From Ipomoea triloba (Eukaryota > Streptophyta > Magnoliopsida > Solanales > Convolvulaceae), in assembly GCF_003576645.1 (NCBI RefSeq), contig NC_044916.1, forward strand, positions 6,198,133 to 6,262,132: a stretch of DNA of 64,000 nt, read 5' to 3'. Below are positions 1 through 11,018 of the stretch, one piece after another (position 1 is the first letter of the stretch; each line of letters starts with the position of its first letter). The notes beneath the pieces are model-generated. The model had not been told where the DNA came from. It saw only the letters and a program-made list of their open reading frames with translations, and ran no database searches. The translations under genes were made by a program, and so were the position numbers.

Positions 1-348
1 GACTAAAGAATACTATCGATGCGGCACGCTTGGGCAGTTCGGTGAGTCACAGGAATGAAGTTTCAGATTCAGTTGATTTACCATGATTTATATTCTCCCA
101 ACGCTCTGTGTTCATTAGCGCAACTGAGTTAGCATGATTTACATCTTTCCAGATGCTTTATCGAGTTCGAGCGTGAGAGGCTCTTGGAGTTGGAGATTCA
201 ACTTTTTGGGAAGAAAGAATACTAAGGGTGCAATATAACCAAGATATAATTAATACAATCGCTATCAACTCAAACACAATATAATAAATTACAAGTGAAA
301 AATAACTCCATTTGAATTCTTGAAGAGAGAACGGACACGAGGCCATAC
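1..348. other. 3' flank of the CLV1-like gene, no gene seen
   Basis: Non-coding sequence after the stop of the receptor kinase gene. Part of it (about 100-165) resembles, in inverse orientation, a stretch at about 14115-14160 inside a MATE intron; both share a core like ATGTAAATCATG, so a small dispersed repeat is likely. I see no open gene. Confidence 0.6.
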
Positions 349-3300
349 TTAGTGGGATATATGAGAATGCAGTGTGAAGAAGTGAACAACTTCTCTCATA
401 GTTGGTCTGCTATCACTCTCATCCCTCACACACAACATTGCAATTTTAAACATGGTAATCACACTTGTAATTGAGTAGTCGTTCAGTCTTGAATCTACCA
501 AAGCTAAGATGCAATCTTCATTTGATTGTTGATCTAGCTTTGAGATGCTCATTTTTACCCATTCTACGAGATTGATCACTTCGTCATCTAATTTAATCAA
601 CGCCTTATAGCCCGTGATTAGCTCTAATAACACCACTCCAAAGCTGTACACATCACTTTTAAAGCTAGCTTTCAAAGTTCTTGCATATTCTGCATATCCA
701 TTGAGAATTGAACCTTAGCAAATCATATGTATATCAACAAAATATTTACATCATATCTATCATTAATACTAAATAGATATTATATATCTTTTGTTAATAA
801 ATGTATAGAATTCATACTAACCTGGTGCAATGTAACCAAATGTGCCAACACAAGATGTCATGTACTCGGAAACTCCAACGTTGTTGAAGGATTTGGCCAG
901 TCCAAAATCGGCAATGCAAGCCATATAATCGGTAGTGAGTAAAATATTATTAGACTTTATGTCTCTATGAATGATGGGAGGGGAGCAATCATGGTGCAAG
1001 TAACATAGCCCCTTTGCCGCTTCCACCGCAATTCGAAACCGCATCTCCCAAAGCAAATTGGCCCCATTCGTCCCGTGCAATATCTCCGACAAGCTCCCAT
1101 TAGGCATGTACTCATACAACAACAAATTAGTATCTATGTTTGATACATAACCAAGTAAGCTAACAATGTGTCGGTGCCTGATTCTCCCCAATGTTTTAAT
1201 TTCAGCAGAGAAACCAAGATCGCGACGCCCAATTCCTTGCCTGTCTAGCCTCTTTATTGCTATGATGACACCATCGGGCATGGAGCCTTTGTATACTGTC
1301 CCTGCTCCCCCTTGCCCAATTATGTTTTCCTCTTTCAAACACTCAACAACATCGTCTACTTTATATTCCAGTTTCTTGAATGCTCTAAGTTTCCAAGCAT
1401 TATTGGATTTCCTAATCTTTTCTCTTCGAGCAACAATAATGCACCTTAACCATGCAACAGCAGATAAAAATGCTGCAGTACCCAAAATCAAGACAGTAAT
1501 TATGAGTATTCGTTTTCTGGTCCAAAAATGGTTGTTGTGATTGACTGGCGATGAACTTGGAGGTGAATAGAAGAGCCTTGGATTCCCGTAGAAAGACCGG
1601 TTATCAAAAATTCGTAACTGTCCATTGGTGGGTATGAGGCCTGAAAAATCATTGAAAGAAAGATCCAGGACAGTCAAACTATTCATTAGCCCTAGTTCAC
1701 TGGGAATTGAACCGGTGAGTAGATTTCTGGACAAGTTGAGTGCATTCAAGCTCCCCAAAAAAGAGATTTCCTTTGGAATTCTTCCGGTTAAATTATTTGC
1801 ACTCACGTCAAGGGAATTCAGCTGTGTACACTGAGCAATTGAGGCTGGAATTTCAGCTGTTAAACTGTTGCTGCTTAAATCCATGGTCACCAGCTTTTTC
1901 AAATGTGAAATTTCACTTGGAATTTTCCCGGAGAATCTGTTGGAGTGGAGGGATAACTTCCAGAGGTTCTCTAAATTTCCGAATGCCGGAGGAATCTGGC
2001 CACTTATCCTGTTGTTGTGAAGATCAAGATCTGTGAGATTCTTGGCAAGCATCTTGGTCGGAAGCTCGCCGGAGAAGTAATTGTCTTGGAGATGAAGTCG
2101 ATTAAGCAACGGCAAATTGAAGAACCCAGGCGGGATGGTTCCATTGAGATAGTTCTTCTCAACACGAACCACATTCAAGGACTTGCACTCGCCCAGGTCT
2201 TGAGGAAACGGTCCAGAAAAATTGTTTTCCATGAGAATTAGTGCTCTCAGCTTCCCTCCCATACACAAATTTTCCGGTACTCTGCCGCTGATTTGGTTTG
2301 ACGCAACGTCCAGCCACCTCAATCGGCTGTTTCGTCCGAGGTTTACTGGTAACTCGGATGTGAAATTGTTGTTCCAAAGCTGTAAAACCTCTAGTTTGGG
2401 TAGATCACCGATGAACTCCGGAATTGTGCCTTGGAACTTGTTTCTGGATAAGTTTATCCATGTCAGGCTCTTCAACTGAGCCAAACTTTGAGGAATTTCT
2501 CCCATCATATTATTGCCTGAAAGGTCCAAACTCATCAAACTCCCCAAACCGGAGAGCTCCGGCGGAATATGACCTGTCAGGCTGTTCCCGTACAAGAACA
2601 GAGTGCGTAGCTGTTGTAGATTCCCTAGACTTGGAGGAATTTCACCAGAAAGGTTGCATTCGCTAAGACCAAGCATTTGAAGTGTGGTGATGGAGCCTAA
2701 TTCTGGTGGAATGCCACTTTCAAATGTATTGAAGTGGCCAAGGCGGAGCTCACGAAGATTTTGAAGCTGCGCCAAGCTTGCCGGTATAGTTCCGGTGAGG
2801 CTATTTACTTGTAAGTTTAAAGTGTGTAAACTGGAAATGTTAGAGTATATTTCCGGTATCTCTCCTGTGAAGTAATTTGCTCCCAGATTCACAACTTTCA
2901 GCTTCTTCAACTTCACCAATTCATGAGGAAGTCTTCCGGAAAAGTTGTTATTGTAAACATCCAACACTTGAAGCTCAGTCATACCGACCAAGATTTCTCC
3001 AGGGAAATGGCCACTGAACAGATTGTTTGAGATAGTAATGGCTTTAATGGACGTGAGTTTCGCCATCTCCGATGGAAGCGCACCAGTGAGGTTGACGGAG
3101 GCGAGAGTCAAGTTTAAAAGCCTATCCAGCAGTCCAATCTCCGGCGGGAGGGAGCCCAGGAGCGGAACATCGGAAATGGCTATAGAAATGACTCGTGAAT
3201 CCTGATCGCATGCAATGCCGGAGAAAAAACAGTGCGCCTGGGAGTTGCCGGCGACCCAATCACCGAGCTCGGAGCTTCCCGGTCCGACCAAAGAGGCTTT

Positions 3301-3390
3301 GAGCTTCAATAGAGTGTCAAGATCGGAGTATGCATAGATTAGTGTAGTAGGAAAAAGTAAGAGGAAATGAAATAATGGAGAAGAAAACAT
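349..3390 (-). CDS. CLV1: CLAVATA1-type leucine-rich repeat receptor kinase
   Basis: Two exons, 3390-822 and 689-349, with a 132-bp GT-AG phase-1 intron at the codon of the APE glutamate; the product is 969 aa. In order: signal peptide (about 1-22), N-terminal LRR cap with a Cys pair (CFFSGIACD), about 20 plant LRRs, one membrane helix (about 628-652), and a kinase domain with GQGGAG (692-697), Lys713, HRD (808-810), DFG (828-830) and APE (855-857). Family knowledge: CLV1 sits in the plasma membrane, binds CLE peptides and limits stem cell number in meristems; its single intron in the kinase region is also typical. Similarity to CLV1 runs through the LRRs, juxtamembrane region and kinase. Odd points: the second Cys pair that normally follows the LRRs is missing ([11 protein letters not shown] region), and the C-terminal tail is short. 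All kinase residues I checked are present, so it is probably active. A closely related BAM receptor is less likely. Confidence 0.9.
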
Positions 3391-3869
3391 CTTTAATTCT
3401 CAACAAGTTTGATACTGTTCATGTATAAACTGTTTGTAGTTAAATACTAGGTACATAATGACGATGGATTGATTTCGCAATTAGTAATTTATCTCAATCT
3501 AGGGCGGGTTTTGAATGAGTCTGATTCAACGACTTATTAAAAAAATACATATCAAATAAGGGACAAAGGCTTACAGATCATACTATAGGTTCACACTTAT
3601 TAGTCTTTATAATACAGCCACTTTATTATTTATCTTTGCTATAAAGGAGCCGTACATACGTAAAGAAAAGAAAGTAATATTATACTGCGCATTAGCACAA
3701 ATTAGAATTGTTTTCTTCTTGTCCTTAATGTTAGACGCCCACCTTATGGTCGGTGGATAAACTTTTTTTTTTTTGAAAACGTGGATAAACCTCAATACAA
3801 ACATGTTTTTTTATGAAAGCTGTCAATAATGTTCCACGCCTACCTTAGGTAGTTTTAGTATTGAAATTG

Positions 3870-4150
3870 TAAACTTTTAGAATATAAATTGTGTTTTTAA
3901 ATTAAAATACATAAATTCTGTATGTTAATATTGTGTATTCATATTATACAAGTTGTGAAATTTTAAACGATAAACTATGAATATTTAGTATGTAAATTGT
4001 GAATATTCAAATTGTGTGTTCGTAGTATACAAATTGTGAATTTTAAAAAGATAAATTGTGAACATTTAATATGTATATTGTGAACATTAACATTGTGTGT
4101 TCGTAGTATACAAATTGTAAATTTTTAAAAAATAAATTGTGAACATTCAA
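3870..4150. repeat. Imperfect tandem repeat of about 60-70 bp
   Basis: Recurring phrases such as GTGTGTTCGTAGTATACAAA and ATAAATTGTGAACATT return three to four times with drift. This looks like a decayed minisatellite or a transposon interior. No termini could be defined. Confidence 0.5.
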
Positions 4151-4190
4151 AATTTGGGACCCGGGTCCATAGAATAACCTGCGACCCTAA

Positions 4191-4425
4191 TATGACAATG
4201 CCACAATAGTCAAGGACTAAAAGTAGAAGTTGCTCAAAGTCACGTATATAATATGACAAAATTAATTAAAAGAATATGACCAAATGTGGTAATGCTATAA
4301 TAGTCCAAGACTAAAAATAGAAGTTGTTCAAAATCAAGATGTAATATAGTAAAATTAAACGAATAGAACTAAATGTGACAATGTCACAATAGTCGAGCAC
4401 TAAAAGTAGAATTTGCTCTAATAAT
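4191..4425. repeat. Three-copy direct repeat, about 85-93 bp per unit
   Basis: Units begin near 4191, 4276 and 4369. Each carries a version of ACAATAGTCNANNACTAAAA followed by GTAGAANTTGCTC. The copies differ from one another, so the array is old. Confidence 0.6.
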
Positions 4426-4614
4426 AATACTAATACATGTATATTAAATGATGTGTTGAGCCTTGTGTTGTTTTGAATATTTGTGTAAAGGTGGAACTAA
4501 CAATTGTTGTCTTTGAGTAATAAAAACAAAAGGAAAGGGTGGGAAAGGGTGGACGTGACTCTTGGGGGCAGCACAACAAGTTGAATTTTGGAAAAATGTA
4601 CGGAGTATTATTTT

Positions 4615-4616
<2 letters not shown>

Positions 4617-4648
<32 letters not shown>
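4617..4648. repeat. (AT)16 microsatellite
   Basis: Uninterrupted AT dinucleotide run. The adjacent small frames reading Ile-Tyr repeats are by-products of it. Confidence 0.95.
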
Positions 4649-4650
<2 letters not shown>

Positions 4651-5037
4651 TTTATTACACTTGTCCAAGGCTATCCAGTTACGTTCCATTGTGAATTTAG
4701 CTACGATTTGTTTTGAGAAATTTCATGATAGGGCTACACCAACTAATGTAAACACATCGCTCATTAACTTTTCATTCACTTATTATTATCTACTTTGAGT
4801 GTATAATTATCCAATTAAACCGCTCACTTATGAAATCTAAATATATTTGACCCCATTCAAATTAAATGTTATTTTTAGCTATTTTTTTCAAACACAATAC
4901 TATATGAGTACCTTATTGATTGTATGGAAAATGTTTGGAGATTTGAAATATACATAGCTTTGGCGTTAATTGGAGTTTTATATCTTGAAGTAGTTCGAAA
5001 TCTTATTCACGATAATTTTTAACATACTTTTGTATCT
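4649..5037. other. Intergenic AT-rich DNA
   Basis: No gene, terminal repeat or tandem structure that I can support. Confidence 0.5.
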
Positions 5038-5240
5038 TAGAACTTTCAGCTTCTTCAACTTCGCGAATTTCTTGAGGTTGTCTTTTGGAAAAGCTGTTAT
5101 CGTTAACGTCAGACACTTTAACTAAGCTCAGTCATACGAGCAAGATTTCTTCTGGGAATTGGCCACTGAAACAAGAGTTCTCCTAGGAAATGGCCATTGA
5201 ATGTGTTATGACAAATACTAAATGGTCATGAGTTTCGCCT
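5038..5240 (-). pseudogene. Degenerate fragment of a CLV1-like LRR gene
   Basis: The sequence parallels about 2895-3070 of the intact receptor kinase gene. Shared stretches include CTTTCAGCTTCTTCAACTTC, AAGCTCAGTCATAC, AAGATTTCT and TGAGTTTCGCC in the same order. Small indels and a partly repeated GGAAATGGCCA segment break the frame. It covers only a few LRRs and has no kinase part. It lies about 1.6 kb upstream of the intact gene in the same orientation, so it is probably the remnant of a local duplication whose rest was deleted. A hAT element abuts its end. Confidence 0.8.
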
Positions 5241-5794
5241 GTTACAGACATGGTTGAAAAAATCGCTAGGCGCTCCCTAGGCGCTTGGGGAGCGCCTAGC
5301 GTCTAGGACGCCTAGCCGGAGATTAATCGGCGCCTAGGTGTCCGTGTATTTTTTTTTATTTTTTTTTTAAAAATTTATTTAAGTATTTTTAATTTTTTAA
5401 AGACTAATAATTATAAATTATATAATACTTTAATAGTTAATACTAAAATATTAAATATTAACCTAAAAAAATCTAAAGTTTGTATAATTTAGGATTATTT
5501 CGCTCAAAACTATGTTGTTTTGAGTGAAATAACCCATTTAAAAAAAAGAACAATAGTTAATCAACCGACTAGAAGGCCTAGTCGGTCTAGTCGACGCCTA
5601 GGCGGTCAGCGCCTAAGCGGCCTAGGCGGTGCTTTGGCGGCCTAGGCGGAGATTAGGCGGCCTAGGCGGTCGCCTAGCCGGCCAGCCGCCTAGACCACCA
5701 TTTAATGTAATACGCTAGGCGGTCGACCACCGCTTAGCGCCTAAGCGGGGATTAATCGGCGCCTAGGCGGGATTTTTGCAACACTGTTTACAGA
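5241..5794. mobile_element. hAT-type MITE with 8-bp target duplication
   Basis: The element spans 5249-5786 (538 bp). The left end reads CATGGTTGAAAAAATCG and the right end, reversed, CAGTGTTGCAAAAATC. Flanking octamers GTTACAGA (5241-5248) and TTTACAGA (5787-5794) match at 7 of 8 bases. An 8-bp duplication and CAGTG-like ends fit the hAT superfamily. Both arms are rich in CGCCTAGGCG-type palindromes around an AT-rich core, and no transposase is encoded, so it is non-autonomous. Confidence 0.8.
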
Positions 5795-5898
5795 TAACGT
5801 TGGGTATCGTTTGATATAGTTAATTTTGTAGTCGTTAAAAACACCTTTCACATGATTAGTCTTTTTTTTTTGTTAGGCCATAAGATGTACTAAGTCAG

Positions 5899-6357
5899 TG
5901 TTACGTATTGAAATTTAATACGCAACGAAAGAAACCTTTCGAGCAGGCTTCTAGCTCCTAACCGTATTCGAGTCATGGCCAACTCCAATTTCAATTCACA
6001 CTTCGAGCGTGTGAGAGCTCCAAGAACAATAGCTAAAATAATAGAATAATAATATATTTCTCTGGTTGTTCATCTTTATATACAATGGATCTATTTATAC
6101 TAATTTACTAATACATGTAATAATTAACCTACCAAAACTATACTAACTATACAAGGTAATGATATATCACAATATACATAATTTCCTATGCTAATTGAGG
6201 CACAATATTAACTCTCCCACTAATTAAGTTGTACCATCCTAATTATCCTACTAATTCTAAAAACATAATTAATTCTTCCTAATTAAGCTATATAATTACA
6301 TTTAAGGGCGTATCACTCTCCACCCCTTCAAAAATAATTACATTTAAGGGCGTATCA
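5899..6357 (-). mobile_element. LTR-like block
   Basis: On the minus strand this block starts TGATACGCCC and ends CGTAACA, giving TG...CA ends. It contains a TATA-like GTATAAATAG with transcribed-looking sequence after it. It lies directly downstream of the RRM ORF, whose 3' end reads into its start. A 42-bp direct duplication at the TG end (6295/6337) is probably an assembly fault. I found no second LTR and no target duplication, so the assignment is an inference. Confidence 0.45.
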
Positions 6358-7206
6358 CTCTCCACCCCTTCAAAAAACACCTTGTCCTCAAGGTGTAGGT
6401 ATGGAAATGAGCATATCCATGCCTTGATGATATTGCTTGATTGATTTGCCAAACGTGGACATCATAGATAACATGTTCACTGGATTGCCCTGTAACGAAA
6501 TTCCTTGTTGGTGTCATGATTTGGACAAATTTGGGCGCCATTTCTATTGTAAAGTGGATGGGACTTTCCTCCAAAGACAATACTGATGTGAAAATTGATT
6601 CTTGAAACAATTGGGGAGACTTGATATACCCGATTGTAGTCGTTGCTTTAGCTTGAATTGGTGCTTCAATTTGAGTTGAATCCATGCAGATCGTCATGTG
6701 ATCCTCCAAAGTATTTGATGCATGATCTATCTCCTCATTAGTAAATATTTTAATTTCTTCACCAACAATTGCACTAGAACTCATCATGTCGACCACATTA
6801 CCACCAAACTCTTTTTGTATCATTACTTCCGCATCAATTTTCACATGAAGAGCGGAAGTTTGATTATCTATTTCCCCAGATGTAGCCATTATTAATTCTG
6901 CATCAGGGAATTCTATATTCATAGTGCNGATGTAGCCATTATTAATTCTGCATCAGGGAATTCTATATTCATAGTGCAATACCCATCATAAATGTTTTGG
7001 CCATGGAATGTTTGTTTGGCTATGATCGAATCCACAATGGAATCAAACCATACCAAAGCTTGGAAGGTGTGACCCTCATCCTTTAAAATATGAATATATT
7101 GTACGGGTCCTTTTGTGGAAAAAATCTCATACAATACAAAATCATCAATTGGGTACCATACTTGGTGTACAGAAACCAATAAGCACCGATGAGTAATGTT
7201 TTCCAT
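6344..7206 (-). CDS. ORF with a PTB-like RNA recognition motif
   Basis: A single N at 6928 joins two contigs whose ends repeat 49 bp (6879-6927 and 6929-6977). Counting that overlap once, the frame runs from ATG 7204-7206 to the stop at 6344 and gives 270 aa. Residues about 5-95 resemble an RRM of plant polypyrimidine-tract-binding proteins: ITHRCLLVSVHQVWYPI, then the aromatic core FQALVWF, then GQNIYDGYCTMNIEF. The remaining 170 aa match no family I recognise. The ORF lies against an LTR-like block and lacks visible introns, which suggests a captured or retrocopied RRM fragment rather than a normal PTB gene, which carries several RRMs and introns. Whether it is expressed cannot be told. Confidence 0.6.
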
Positions 7207-8084
7207 TTTTATTTTTTTTTTTGCTTTTTGAAAAATTTTCACTTTTTTTTTTGGACTTCCTTTTCTGATTTTTTTGTCTCTTTTTTTTTTTGTCTTTTTT
7301 TCGCGCTTTCTTTTTTATTTATTTTTTAAAAGTTTTTTTTAAAAGAACTATACCTAAGGTAGTAAGCAAGCTAGATTACAGAGGTAGTAAAAAAATGCAA
7401 GACTACAATAGATAAATCTATGACGAAAATCACAGAACTTTGATTGTTGTGGATGATTTCTTACCGCGAAGAAGAGGCTATAATTATGTGTGATTGATGT
7501 TGATGATAGGATGCGGCTGCTTTTGCTCCTTCTCCAATGGTGACGATGACAATGCATATGGCAAGCAATTTTCAGCTTCTCTCCGCTTCGCTGCTCCGAA
7601 TCTCCTTGAGTGAAATCCCGACTTCAAAAATTGTTCCTTTATGCTCCAAGAAGCCTCCTATTAACTCGTTGTGACCTATTTTATCTAGAAACATCAAACC
7701 ACACAAACAAATCATAGATTCCACTCAAACTAAAGCATTTGGTTATAAAAAATGGTTAAAGTATGGGGTATAAAAAGGGTAAAGAATCAAAGGTATCAAC
7801 ACACATTATGTATTGGAGTTATTGTTAGTTATTTTTTAAAATATAAATATCAAATTTATAAAAATGTTTACTACTACTATAGACATCTATATGACTTATT
7901 ACTAGATTAGTTATTATTGTGTTCAACAAATTACAAATGCATTAATATATGTTTAAAATATATATTCAAATTATTTTAGTATACACTTATTAACTTTTTC
8001 ATATTATTTTTGTTTAAATTTTAAAAAAAATTTGATGCGACTAATTTAGGCTCGTATTTTGACGAGCTTTTTAGCCTGTTCCCT
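7207..8084. other. Upstream of the RRM ORF, no other gene
   Basis: Poly-T-rich sequence followed by a stretch that may be the untranslated leader of the minus-strand RRM ORF, then AT-rich intergenic DNA. No primer-binding site or second LTR was found that would complete a retrotransposon. Confidence 0.5.
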
Positions 8085-8245
8085 TCACACTGGTCCATTT
8101 CAACAACTCTAATGCTACTAGTGTTAGAGGCCAGGTCAACTCTAATGCTACTAGTATCTTTTCATAACTACTCTAAGGCTCGAACCCACTTCCTTCTATG
8201 TGGGAGTGTAAACCGGGTGCCACTAGACCATAAAGTATTTGGCCA
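8085..8245 (-). mobile_element. tRNA-derived SINE
   Basis: On the minus strand there is an A-box-like TGGTCTAGTGGCACCCGG (8230-8213), then about 25 bp later a B-box-like GGGTTCGAGCC (8187-8177). This is the split internal RNA polymerase III promoter of plant SINEs. The tail includes short repeats of a CTAATGCTACTAGT phrase. The ends are approximate. Confidence 0.65.
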
Positions 8246-8654
8246 CTTGTTCTTGATTTCAACTTGAAGAGATTTTGATATTTGTAAATCTCACTTTTGC
8301 GATGTTATTCTGTCCAACTTTTTAAAATATTTACTTTTATGAAAAAATGTGATAATTTTCAGGATATCGAATGATACTTTAATTAATTTTAAAACATTAA
8401 TTTAAAAATACATATTAAGTATTAGACTATTTGCGCGAAGCGTGTTAAGTAATTTTCTCAAATAAACACCTAACACCCATAAACGCATCTCTAAATAATG
8501 TTTAATTAAGGAAACAGCACGAAAACCACGTCTCCGTGCATCACATGGTGATGAATCATATATACCCCACTTTTTATTCACTATTATTTTACTGCAAAAA
8601 CGTTTTTCTTTTTCTTTATTGTCATTCTTCCTATTATATATCGGAGTTGTATCA

Positions 8655-8915
8655 TACTACTTCCGTCCCATTTTGATTGTCTAGTTCGTTTAACGAGACT
8701 TGATTGAAGTTATTTTTAATCTAATTTTTAATAATATTAAGTTTAGCATTAATATATAAAATTTATATATTTAGAAACTATTTTAAAAGTACTATTAAAC
8801 ACAAAAAATTAAATTTAAAAATAATAAAAAATTACTAAAGAAAATAAGTAAGGAAGAAAGAGTTGGTTTGACCAATGAATAGTAAATATGATAGATAAAA
8901 TGAGACAGAAAAAAC
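8655..8915. mobile_element. Stowaway-type MITE
   Basis: The left end CTACTTCCGTCCCATTTTG follows a TA, and the right end reads AAAATGAGACAGAAAAA. The CTnCNTCCGTCCCA-type terminus and TA target are typical of Tc1/mariner Stowaway elements. A diverged relative lies at 50225-50490. Confidence 0.7.
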
Positions 8916-9065
8916 ATTTATACTTCTAAATTCTACCTTCTCATTTTTATTTTATGATTTGAAAAATAAGAATGAGATATTTTTATTATGTGGGTAACAA
9001 GAAAAGTATCATACATACAAAATTTGTGAGAAAGAGTAGAAGTTTAGAGTAAGAAATGTATTTTC

Positions 9066-9075
9066 TATATATATA
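9066..9075 (+). promoter_or_regulatory. TATA box of the first MATE gene
   Basis: TATATATATA lies 49-58 bases before the start codon, followed by a short purine-rich leader. The spacing suits a TATA box with a start site near 9100. Confidence 0.55.
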
Positions 9076-9123
9076 GGGAGAGCCTAGAGTGAGGTAGTTC
9101 AAAAATTAAGAAAAGAGAGAGAG

Positions 9124-10964
9124 ATGGAGAGTTCAGCGTCAGAAATTAGAAGTCCCCTACTGGTAGAGTCAAGTAGAGATAGATGGTGGAAAAGGGCAAT
9201 GGACTTGGACTTGGAAGAAGCGAAGCATCAGATACTGTTCGCCTTACCAATGATTCTCACCACCGCTTCTTTCTATTTCATCCCTCTCGTCTCCGTCATG
9301 TTCGCCGGCCACCTCGGACAGCTTCCGCTCGCCGCCTCTAATCTCGCCAACTCTTGGGCCGTCGTCACCGGCCTCTCTTTCATGGTACGTACTAACATTT
9401 CCTGCTTTAATAATTTTCTCATCTCATACCTACTTACCTATTTACCATGTTTCACTGTCCAAACCTCCATAAATCATACTCCGTATATATGGCTGCGCCT
9501 AATTCAAACTTGAATACAATATTATTGTTATTGTTATTATTATTTGGTTCAAAATGTCTGTACTAGGTAAATTTTGAGCTTTTTTCTCTTTTGGATGACA
9601 TGGAAACTCGTACTTACTACAGGTAAATTTTGCATTGTAACCCTAATTAGCAAAAGGTCACAAGTAAACAAATCAATTTAGGTTATCTTAATTTACCAGC
9701 TCAAAAGAATTAAGAGTTGACCTTGTAACAAGGTTTCTTTGAGCTTTTTGTAGTTTGTTTTCAGTTGGTTGTAGGTATGGTAAGAGTTCTACTACATGGA
9801 CTCCTATTTTCTAATCCATCACTTTTACTCGATTATCTTTATCGAGTCCTAAAGAAAGTGTCAACGTCAAACTTTTGTATAAGGAAATAAAAGTAGGGAG
9901 TATAACTTAAGAGTCGAAGTAGTATTTTCCCTATAGTAATAGGTAAAGGTCGGGTGGATCAGAGGTAACTGAATTCACCACTCCAGTAACTAATATACAT
10001 TATAGTTTCTACTACTCAGCCTCACTCAGGAATCACAGTGTGTGGACTTCTTCAAATCACACTGTTTACCTACAGGTTAGTCAGTAGCGTCAGTATAGCA
10101 ATTATTTCTCAACATCTCCCAATTTCAATTAAAGGTGTGTTTGAAAATCATAAAAAATGATTTTTGAAAAATATATCATTTTCAGTAAATATTTTTATTT
10201 TCGGTGTTTGGTTACATTTTAGAAATCTGCATTGATTTGTTTGATTCATTTTTTTTTTTAAATGAGCAGAATTGTATAATTAAAATATTTTAATTGTTTA
10301 TCCTAAAAAAACATTTTAATTGTTTTGTTTATAATATATAATAATAATATAAATGGTGGTGGTGGTGGTGCTACACGTGGTAGCAGTGATTGTGGTGGCA
10401 GTGTGGCGGTAGTTGCGGTAGTGGTGGCAGTGGTTGCGGTGGTGTGGTGGTAGGGTTGCGGTAGTTGTACGTGGTGGTGTGGTGATAATAGTGGCGACGG
10501 TAATGATGATGTAGTGGTGGTGGTGTGAAAATTGAAAGATGAGGATATTTTTCTTTAACAAAACCCTCATTTTTCTTTTAACTCACATTTTTACTCTAAT
10601 GATTTCTCTCAAATCTCCAAACAGGCCATAATTGCAAATAGTGTCATTTAATCTTGTAGCCACGCATACATTGTACCTGTACTCTGGTAGGTGGGGACTT
10701 GAATACATTCTCATCAGATCACCTACTCTGAGCAAAGGATTATGCGTCACATCAACAAAATAAATGTTACATTTTGATTATTTGATATTATTGGGGATAT
10801 TGACAATAATGCCTAAAATAAAAAATGGTGATATTGCCCTTGTTATTCTTTCTTAATTACGGAGTATTATTATTATTATTATTATGTTTGCAGTAGGCAC
10901 TAGACAGCGACCTATATAAAAATAAAAAAATAATGCATGTGTGTGGGTGTATTATCAGTGTATG

Positions 10965-11018
<54 letters not shown>

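Larger units (their letters stand above)
3391..4616. other. Upstream region of the CLV1-like gene with AT-rich repeats
   Basis: About 1.2 kb of AT-rich DNA holding the presumed promoter of the minus-strand receptor kinase and two imperfect repeat tracts listed separately. No convincing coding region was found. The short frames here are broken by poly-T and TA runs. Confidence 0.6.

Noticed and set aside
10316..10570. His/Thr-rich 84-aa minus-strand frame
   Set aside because: Product of the GTG-rich triplet tract inside a MATE intron.
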